Assembly: GCA_008694505.1 (NCBI GenBank)
Contig: VZDJ01000174.1
Coordinates: 4,509,408 to 4,573,407 of the forward strand
Direction of reading: 5' to 3'
Length of the DNA stretch: 64,000 nt
DNA from: Cyanoderma ruficeps
Taxonomy: Eukaryota > Chordata > Aves > Passeriformes > Timaliidae
Part shown: in pieces, positions 55,133-64,000 of the stretch
Numbering within the stretch: position 1 is the first letter of the stretch
Layout of the letters: each line of letters opens with the position of its first letter
Notes under the pieces: generated by a model
The model's input: the letters and a program-made list of their open reading frames with translations, nothing else
Database searches by the model: none
Told to the model about the DNA's origin: nothing
Translations under genes and position numbers: made by a program

Positions 55133-58100
55133 GTCCTGCTCAGCACAACCTTTGGTTTCAGATGCCACCTCGGTGCCTGATGCACACCCAGCAGACTGGA
55201 CTGTGGGTCTCACTGCCAGAGTATCCTCCCCTTCTGGGAATGGGGGTGTTGAGGAGACACTGATGAATCAAGACCCCAAACACTCCTGCAAGGCAGGGGC
55301 ATCACTGCCCAGCTCTCTGTGAGGCTCAGAGTCCAGCACAACCTTGTGCTGAGTTAGGAAATCTCACAACACCTGAAGTCAATAGTGATGCAGTCCTTGA
55401 TCCCACAGCCAGCTCTGCAAATCTCCTCTCTAATACAGCCAGGAGCTTTCCCCTGCTCAAACTCTCGTTCTCCCTTTAACTGTTCACTTCAAGAGCAAAC
55501 AAACTTGGGTGAACCAAATTGTGAGCCCCAGAGCATCCCAGCATCTTCAGCAGTGCTGAAGGGCAGAGTCCCTCTCCACTCAGTCCCTGTATCCCTGATC
55601 CCCTGCCAAAACTGCACCCAGGCACCCCTGGGGAGAGCCTGTTCATCCTCTACACTGCTGCACAGAACTCCGTGATGCATATCAGGAAAATAAACATGAT
55701 CCCTGAAAGAAGAACCAAAATCCCTCCCACTGCTGTGCTGGATCATCACCCCGTTGGACATCCACACTGTGAGCACGTGGGGATGAACTAACCATGAGTG
55801 GTGAGCATGGAAATGGCTCTCCGGCACACCGAGGTGTCTTCCCTGGCTGCAGGTACATTTCCAGCCCCGTGACTTCCTTGGCTGCTTTGGGTCATCCCAC
55901 TGGCTCCTTCTGGGCACGAGAGCTGGAAATGGATCATTGGATCAGGACCAGCAAGGAGCACCCCAGTCTCTGTCTGGCATCTGCTCCCAGTGCCTCAGGG
56001 GCCTCCCGGGCCATGTTGCAGTGGTGAACACACCTGCTGCTCCCCTGGCTTTGGAGAGGAGGGAATGAACAGTCCTCAGGCTGCCAGCAAAGCCCCCAGT
56101 GAAGGCAATAAGTCATCTGCTCCCCTCCCTCCCTCGCAGTGCACCCCTGCTTAATGAGATCGTCCATCAACAGGATTTTTGGGAGCTGTCAGCTCGGTTC
56201 GGGGTGAAAGTCTCAGCCATCAGTCACAGGGAGCTGTCGGGGTCTGAGGAAGAGGCAGAGGCACCGACTGCTCCCCAGTCAGCACTGCCCTGACCCCCCG
56301 AGCCCTGTCCCACCACCACCAGCACTGCCGACCCCACAAAGGCCTCTGCTGCCATGCCACGATGCCTGAGGCTTTCTGGGCACACAGCACTGGTGCAGAC
56401 ACTGGGATGGGCTCCTTTCCCGGCTGTGCTGTCGCTGTGGCACAGGGAAAGCTGCGTGCAGCAGTCCAGGGCTGCTCCCTGGAAAAGGTCAGGCTGGCAG
56501 AGCGCAGTCGCCAGGAAAACGCTCCCAGCCCCCAGCACTGCCAGCCCTGGGCCATCCCTCAGCTGCTCTATTTGCCCTCCGACAAACACGGAGAGCAGAG
56601 AAGAACCAGGGAGGTTCAGGGGCAGTGGGATGAAAGCAGATGGCAAGACTGGGAGGGACCAGAAATACCTGGAAGGCTTGAACTTCAGAGAATCGGTCTA
56701 ATATGCGAGTAAGTGCATTTTCCACAGTGCTGTGCGTGGCAGGAGGACAGGCAGGGGCTGCTGCTGAGTGGCTTCTGCACCATGAAATCAATCCCACCCA
56801 GCACACACAGGCCCATTCTGCCAGGAATCCTTCCCTGGTCCACCTCTGGTTGACACCCACAGCTCACAAATGGAATTAGAGCAGTGATGAGTAAATGGAC
56901 ACCTTTTTCCTCAGAGTGGTAAAAAAAAAGCTTATGAAAGTGAGGAAAACGCCAGGAATGGCAGGGATTTAGGGAGGTGTGGGACAGGGCTGTGAGCAGA
57001 GAGGCAGCTTGGATAGAGCAGTGTTGAAGTGGCACCCAGGGAGCTCAGAGCTGGAGTCCCCAAATAAGAGGCTGAGGATGCCCTGGACAGGGCAGCCACA
57101 TGTTTATTCCCGATTTAAGCCCCTCAGCTAATCCTTTCTGCCCACTCACCTCCATGACCACCAGCTCTAACCCTGCAGCATCCACCTCCTCTGGGCTCCC
57201 CAGCGCCTTCCCACTGGGATAGCCCAGAGATGTGGCTCAGCAGGGGCTGCCACCCACCCTTCCTCCCAGCTCCGCTTATCTGCTGCCAGGCTGACCAGCT
57301 CTGGCTGTAATTTCATGCTGTTATAAGCAATCACGCTTGTAAAGCAAAAATCACGGCTGTGTTTCGTGGCACAGAATGCGAAGGAGGCTTTTAAGCGCTG
57401 GAGAAATCCCAGCTGATGGCTCATCCCTCTATCCCGCTGCTGGCACTGCTTCATCCCAATGCCCGGACATCCCCACAGCCACCCCCTCACCCACAGCCTT
57501 CAGAGCAGCCACAGAAAAGAATTTATCCCTAATATTTAATCTAAACATACACTCCTTGAGCTTAAAGCCATTCCCACTTAGCCCAGCACTGCACCCCCTT
57601 GTAAAAGCCTTCCCCATCCCCAGCCTCCCGCACAGCAGCAGCTCTGGAAGAGGCAACTCTGCTTTTTTTGGCAGCTCTCAGCAACAAGCCCCAGGTGGAA
57701 ACAAGAATCTCCAACCTGGCTGTGTCCCACACCTGCCCTCAGCTCCCAAACCTGCCCTGTGACAAAGAGTGGGTGGCCCAGTGGTGGACGTGGGACGTGG
57801 GGGGACAGAGCTCCCCTGTGCCCCCCTCACTCCCTGCTCGGGGACGTGGATGATCCCGGGTTGTGCCTCTCACCGTGTCACACAGCCTGGCACCGACACC
57901 TTGTTAGACAGGCGGGGAAACGCGTCGTGTGTTTTGGGAAGGAAACAAAACTCCGTATGGCGCTCTCCATCTGGGCTGAAAGGTTGCCTGGAAGGAAGGA
58001 AGGACAGCCAAGAGTGCAGACCACTGTCCCAGCGTGACAAAACCTGTCCTCCCGCCAGCCCAGCCCCCTTTCCCATGTGCCACCGGCCCCACCGGCATCG

Positions 58101-59199
58101 GGAAGGGGGCTGGGAGCCCCGGCTGTGGCAGCCGGCGACACGGGGAGGACACACCACGGGGGACAGCCGGGAGAAGGAGGGAGAGGATGTCAGGCTGCAG
58201 TGACGCAGCTCTTTGGCCGAGCAGGAGAGCGCTGAGAGCAGCTCGGCTGAGCCCTGGGGCTCTGCGGGAGGAGGGGGGGGAGAAGAATTTCTCTGCCTGC
58301 GACTGGAGATTTTCAGCAATGAGCTGGGACAGGGAAGGTGCAGCCTGCGGCTCTCTGGCAGGGACGGGCTGCAAACGCTGCAGTTTTGCTCCAGGCTGTG
58401 AGGTGGCTCTGACACCCTGCCCAGGGACAGCCCCCACACCCTGGATTTCCACTCTTGCATCTCTGCAGAGCCGATGGTGGGGAAATGCGGTGGAAAATCT
58501 TTTACAAGAGCAATAAGGCTCCCCAGCCGTGTCGTTTAGATCAACACAGTCTGAGAGGAAAAGGTCGTTGTAATGAGAGGTGAGAAGCTCCGGGGGCTGT
58601 CAGCATGGCTGGCCCTTGGCTGCCTCCTGACACCTCAGAAACCCCCAGACCCAGCTGGGCTGAATCCTCGACCCTGCCACCGTCCTCACCTGACCTCATC
58701 CTCCCTCTGCTTCCAGGAGGGATGGGGCTGCCATGGACCCAGAGCTTTTGGCAGCTTCCTGCCCTCCCAGTCTCCCACCAAAGCCTCTTGCACATCTTTC
58801 CCTCTTCCAGCATCTCCCCAGCCCTGAGAGTTTTCTCCTCCTGCAGTAACCAATGAAAAACCTGAAGAGTTTTTGGCAGGAGACCTCGTATTTTCAACCC
58901 CTGCATACCCTGAGGGGAATTCCTGCTTTCCATCTTATTTATATTTATAAATCCCGACTTGGGTGCAGCCAGGCTCCCCGCTGAGAGGAGATTTATGACC
59001 CGTGGTCATGATGTGGCTCCTGCCAGGACTCCTCCCAGTGGTGTTGTGTCCAAAGCTCCAAGTCAACAGCTTGTCCTGGGGCTGTGAGGATCAGGAGGAG
59101 CTGGTTGGCACTTCCCTTCTCCCATCTGTCTCCAACAGCAGGGAAACAAAGCCTTTGGAGGGTGGGGAAGAGCTGGCAGTGCCCAGGACACTCCTGGGT

Positions 59200-59262
59200 T
59201 TGGTTAAGGTTTGGACTCAAAGATCTCGGAGATCTTATCCGACCGAAATTCTCTGATTCTCA
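59200..59262 (+). repeat. degraded CR1 3' terminus
   Basis: GGTTTGGACTCAAAGATCTC, then TCCGACCGAAATTCTCTGAT with the ATTCTC end; matches the CR1 tail pattern. Confidence 0.6.
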
Positions 59263-60971
59263 CCCGTGAGCTTTCCATGCCCTCGTCCTGCACCTTCCCT
59301 GGGCAGCCCAGAGCATGGACAGCATCCTGCCCTGTGCTGGCAGGGCCATGTCATTCAGAGCCAGCCTCATCTCAGGAGAGGGATTATTGATCTGCATCTG
59401 GCACCGAGGCCAAAGCCTGCTGCAAAGTGTAATTAATTGATCAGTAAGTGCTCCGAGATCCCAGATGAAAGAGCCACGTAATTACCAAGTATCATCCAGT
59501 GGCCCTGGGAGTAATTGTGATAACGGCTCAGGGTTAGCACTCGGAGGCAGAATTAGCTCGGTGCTTAATGTCACCCTCCAGGGACAGACCGTGTCCTCCC
59601 TCTGCCACCTGGAGGGGACTGCAGAGCTTGGGGCCGGGAAACAAAACCCCTCTGTGCATTCCCTGGGATGCTGGTCCCTGTGGAGAGGCCGGGGAAGGTG
59701 CTCAGGAGGGTGTAAGGTGAGGGGCAGCTCTCCACAGTCAGAGCAGAGAAGGGATCTCTGGCTCCCAAAATCACTGAGGTTGTTCAGGACCACTGGAGAT
59801 CTCCATCAGTGAAGATCACCCACCACCAGGACTGTGGGAGCCCTCAGAGTTTCCAGAGGAAGGCACTGGAGCCTAAAAACTGTGGCTCCAGAATTTCCGA
59901 TTACGCAAAAATTCAGCTCCGTGTGGGATTCTCTGACAATTCCCAGCCTTATTTTAGATTTTTACGGCCTGCCATAAAAGCAGTTATAGTAAATTATTAG
60001 ACCTAGGTGTGGGCTGCCAGGAGGTTTCTTCCCTATTAAATCCCCCACAATGTTGTGCTCTCCCTGCGCTCAGCTGGGCTGCGTGTCCCATGTCCCCCCA
60101 GCCCTGGCACATGCTGGGCTCAGTCCCCAAAAGTTTGGGGACCCGGGGCTGGTGCAGCACCTTTCCCAAAGGGTTTTTCCCAGGTGCATAAAACCCTCCT
60201 GGGAATCAAAACCAGTCCTTACTATGCCATCCTAACAGCCAGGTCAGGGAGAGTGGAGCAGGGTTTGCTTCCATGGGCAAACACAGAACAAAAACTGATC
60301 TCCTGCGTGCTGGGGAGAGATTTACAAATTTCCCTGGTTTATTCCATTAACCCCGTGGCTGCTCAGGGATCTCAGCAGTGCTGACTGCAATAAAGTGACC
60401 TCCTTTAACCTCCAGCCGAGGCTCCTTCCCACTCTCCCAGCCCTGCCTGAGCCACAGCCTGAGCAGCTCTGAGCTCTGGTGCCATCTCTGGGTGACAGGA
60501 CGGGGACCTGGGCATGTCCCTGGGGGTCACAGAAGGCTGAGCTGCCATGGAACATGATTGTGTCACTCAGCTCACATACACAGTGCCTCACACACTCATT
60601 ATCTGCAACTGGAAATGTCTCCCACAGAATTGGGCTGGGATGAGGATTGTCCTGGTGGGACAAGTGGGCAGAGGACGTGTGGCCAGCGGGGCAGAGCTGG
60701 CAGTTCTGCGTCCCACGGAGAGGCAGGACCTTCCCGGGAGTGCCACAGCTGTGGGAAGCCCTGCACACTCACCAAGGCCCCTGCAGGGGGACGGGCAGCA
60801 CCCACAACCCTGGGCAGCGAGGTCGGTGCTCCCTGGGAGCCCTTCCCTGCCTGGCTGGTGTTTGCAATCCCGAAATCTCACGGCAGCTTGTGCTGCATCT
60901 CCCACCGCGGGGACCCACACGCTGCCACGCTGCAGCTCTGCCGGCGCCCCACACATATTGCTCGGTGCTCT

Positions 60972-60992
60972 TCCTCCTCCTCCTCCTCCTCC
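60972..60992 (+). repeat. TCC trinucleotide run
   Basis: Seven consecutive TCC units. Confidence 0.95.
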
Positions 60993-61308
60993 CCAACCCT
61001 GCCTTGCTGTGGGCCCATGCCAGGATCTCTGCCCACCCTCCCAAAATACTCCGATCAACCCCCTGGGCAGAGCCACGGCCGGATCCTGCCTGGAGCTCAG
61101 AGCCCCAGCGCCGACATCCAGGGATGAGCCCCTCCAGGAGAAGCTGCTGGATGGAGCGTCAGGAGCCACAAATCCCTGCTCACAGGACGCTGAGCAGGTG
61201 CTGGCAGCCAAGGCACCGTTATTCCAGAAGAGGAAGTTTATCCAGCAGCCCTCGGGGAGTGCCGGGGGTTTATTGCTGGCCTCTCATCATGCTGACACGC
61301 AGCAGCAG

Positions 61309-61326
61309 CAGCAGCNAGCAGCAGCA
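61309..61326 (+). repeat. CAG trinucleotide run interrupted by N
   Basis: GCAGCAGCAGCAGC, then one undetermined base (61316), then more AGC units; repeat length is uncertain in the assembly. Confidence 0.9.
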
Positions 61327-62651
61327 GGAAGTTCCAGCGAGCTCCCTAATAGCTCTGCACAAGTGAAATGTTGTCCTTGTGTCAGGGCTCCCTTGGAATT
61401 ATTGTCCCTGTATCCACGTGAGCTCCCAGAGGATGGGCAGTGGCTCTGCCCCAGGGGGTGACACCGTGTGTGGGGACACCCCCAGGTCCCCAGCCCCGGG
61501 CGGAGTGTGAGGACCCCAGCCACGCTGTGGGGACTGTGTTTTAGGGGTTTTCCTCTTAAAACAACCCCAAAGCCTCCCCCCAGAGTCTCCCGGGAGGCAG
61601 AGGGACGAGGCTGGAGGCGGTTAATGGCTTTCCACCTGCGGGAGCTGCGGAAATGCTCCCAGCAAAGCACGGGCTCTGCTCCAAGCTCTTACAAGCTAAT
61701 CAATGAAACATCACAGCTTGGGAGCCGGGGCAGAGCAAAGCAGCACAGTATGGATTTTATTTTTTCATGCAAAGAGCTTTAGTACAAATCCCTTCTCCCC
61801 CCACAAAGAGAGCAAGCAGCCTCTGCAGAGAAAGCCAAGCCTGTGGCACCAGGGAGGACACAGGGGTGGGCTGGGAGGGGGCTGTCACCTCCCCTGTGAG
61901 GCACAGCCACAATTAGTGCCACTGTCCTGCTCCTCGTGACACCCAGTTCATGGATTCTGGTCCCTGGGTGGTGCCCAAAGCTGGGGAGGTGCAAGTGTGT
62001 CCCTGCTGGCCCAAGGCTTTGCTGGCCCAAGGCCACAGACACCATCAGGACTGGGCTGTGTGGGGCTGCCACTGCCTCTGCAGAGCTGTGGGGGAGCAAA
62101 GCACGGCTCCCTGCTCCAGCTGCAGGGAGTCCCTGGGGCCTGAGTAATGCTTTAGCCACTGCAGAGGGACCTCCCAGTCCCTGGGACCCTCCAAGCCCCT
62201 GTCTGATGGCACAGAGATGAGTTGACGCGAGCGGCTGGGCTGCATTTGGCTGAATAATTGACTCGGTGCTGTGGTCAGGGCTGTGCTGTGTGGCTGCACG
62301 TCCCCGCTCCCGGCCACCAGCCCCTGATCCCGGCTTGTGCAGCATCCCCGGGGGTTTGGTGTTTGCCTGCAGGCCGTGGGAGCTCGGAGCAGTGACAGAG
62401 CAAACGCCAGGTCTGAGCGGGCTCGTTACTAATTCCTCCTTGTGAGGATGATTCTCCTCATCTGTCTGTTCTCGGGATCTGTCAATGAGCCAGTTCATTC
62501 CCACTTAGGATGCGCTGTGCTGATACTGCATCACACCGATTCCAGGAGAATGTGCCTGATGCCACGTCCAATCCATCACAACAACCCACGGCAGCCATGG
62601 GATATCTCCCTCTCTCCCTCCCTCCCTCCCTCAAACGCATCATCCCCTCAA

Positions 62652-62721
62652 AGATCACAATCGGCTGTTGGACAAAGCCTGGCTTTCACAGTGCCATGGT
62701 TACTGGTGCCGATTGTAATCT
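62652..62721. repeat. inverted repeat, 14-base arms
   Basis: AGATCACAATCGGC (62652-62665) pairs with GCCGATTGTAATCT (62708-62721) with one mismatch across a 42-base loop. The loop itself contains AAAGCC and GGCTTT next to each other. Confidence 0.75.
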
Positions 62722-64000
62722 GTGATTTCCTTCTTTTCCCTTATTTCCTGTTCCTTTCCCTTCCCACCCGTTGGTGCTCGCCCCCTCTCTCCAGCGTCTC
62801 CAACAACTCAGGGATTGTTCCCAATCAGCATCGCTGAGGAATGCTGATTGCATCAGTTCCTCGCAGGCTGCTTTTATGATTCCCACGGGGAAATTATTTG
62901 AGCCAGACAAATGAAAAATATTTACCTGTGGTTAAGTGCTGAGGGCCAAGGTCTGCATCCAGCTCATGGTGTCCTGCAGACACCTCCAGCCTTTCCGGGC
63001 ATTCCCGCCTGGCTCAGGGTGCTGAGCACTGGCTCTGAGCCCTCCTGCCTGGATCAGGGGACTCTGAAATGCACGGGGAGAGGCTGGTGTGAGGGGGAAA
63101 GCCAGAGCGTTTTCCTGAAGACAATTAATGGATTACAGCGAGTGTAGAATAATGCAGAGGCAAAGAAATCCCTCTCTCCAGAGGCAGTGGGATAGCACTA
63201 AAATCATGCTGCACTCTGCCTCACTTCATAAAAACTTCTTGTTATTCCTCAAGGAGGAATTGCAGGAGAGGACAACGGTTCTGTGCACTCCTGGATTTAC
63301 AAATGCTGTTTTATGTATCAGTGTCATCTCTCTTGCAATTTATATGGGATGCAATGAGTAAACACCAGCAGTCCTGGCAGGAATCCTGAGTCTGGAATGG
63401 ATGCAGAGAATGGAGGACAAGGTAGGAAAGCCTCCCCAGAGCAGGTCTTGTCTAGCTGAAAAGCAGATTTGTAGAAGGCAGATTTCTCCAGGATTTGTGG
63501 GGACGGTGGGAATGGGGGGACGTGGAGCCACTGGCTGCTCCTTGAATGATGTAAATCCTGCTGGAGCAAAGAACTGAAAATCACAACAGAAACCTCTTGA
63601 AAACTTTTGGGACATCACAGCGCAGCAGTGAGGCATGGATACAGCAACCAGAGCAACACCGTGGCCTTGGGAAGGAGCCTGGCAGCCTGGCCTGGAGTGG
63701 CTGGAAGTGCCTGGAGCTGGTGGGAGCCTCTCCAGGCATTGCCACAAGGAGCTTTAGTTAATTAAGCTCTGAATTATGAATTATGCAGGGAGCATAAAAC
63801 AATGTCCTGCTTTCTGGCTGGGGGATTGAGGAGCCCTGGGCTCAGGTAGGTGCTCCCAGGCTTCAGTCCTGGTGCACAAGGAGAGCTTTTTCTCCGTGGG
63901 GGGAAAGCTCACTGGGATGTGACACTGTGGAGCTGTGCTGGGGCCCGCACAGGGACACTGAGGGGCGCAGAGGTGATGCTGGGGACACAGCACCCCGGGC

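Larger units (their letters stand above)
55139..64000. other. intergenic region, third part
   Basis: 8.9 kb to the window end. It holds a degraded CR1 end (59200-59262), a TCC run (60972-60992), a CAG run with an N (61309-61326), a CCCT run near 62612-62632 and an inverted repeat (62652-62721). No coding exon was recognised, including none from the expected next gene SEZ6L. Confidence 0.6.

Noticed and set aside
60547..61461. 304-codon open frame in intergenic DNA ending in a CAG run
   Set aside because: No recognisable domain, crosses simple repeats and an N, no splice or start context; likely chance.

Overview
The window reads as vertebrate, and most likely bird, nuclear DNA. Genes are split by GT-AG introns. 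CR1 LINE 3' ends are scattered throughout on both strands, and solo LTRs of endogenous retroviruses are present. A 47-base assembly gap and four single Ns mark it as a draft assembly. The LTRs and compact introns suggest a songbird, but the species is inferred, not read.

Positions 1-41543 hold the 3' part of one plus-strand gene, recognised as MYO18B (unconventional myosin XVIIIb). I could chain 31 coding exons by splice sites and phase: 5222 coding bases that stay in one frame and end at TAA 41541-41543. That is 1740 residues, with the first codon split with an exon upstream of the window. The order is: the second half of the motor domain (local residues 1 to about 480, including the altered switch II), an IQ motif (about 488-500), a short linker, a long dimeric coiled coil (about 554-1235), and a Ser/Arg/Pro-rich C-terminal tail of about 500 residues, most of it in one CpG-rich terminal exon. 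The N-terminal extension, P-loop and switch I lie upstream. Local residue numbers used below count from the first split codon in the window.

The introns (133 bp to about 7 kb, one only 111 bp) carry CR1 fragments, three solo LTRs, several minisatellites and a few AT-rich, repeat-free blocks that look like conserved non-coding DNA. Points of splicing interest are a GC-AG intron, a triplicated 5' splice site, an in-frame stop-free 111-bp intron and a CR1 copy that ends 16 bp from a 3' splice site.

From about 43 kb to 64 kb I find no convincing coding exon. This is intergenic DNA downstream of MYO18B; by known vertebrate gene order the next gene should be SEZ6L, but no exon of it is recognised here. 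The stretch holds CR1 copies, a third copy of one LTR family, a 29-bp minisatellite and several candidate regulatory blocks. No unknown protein-coding system was found.
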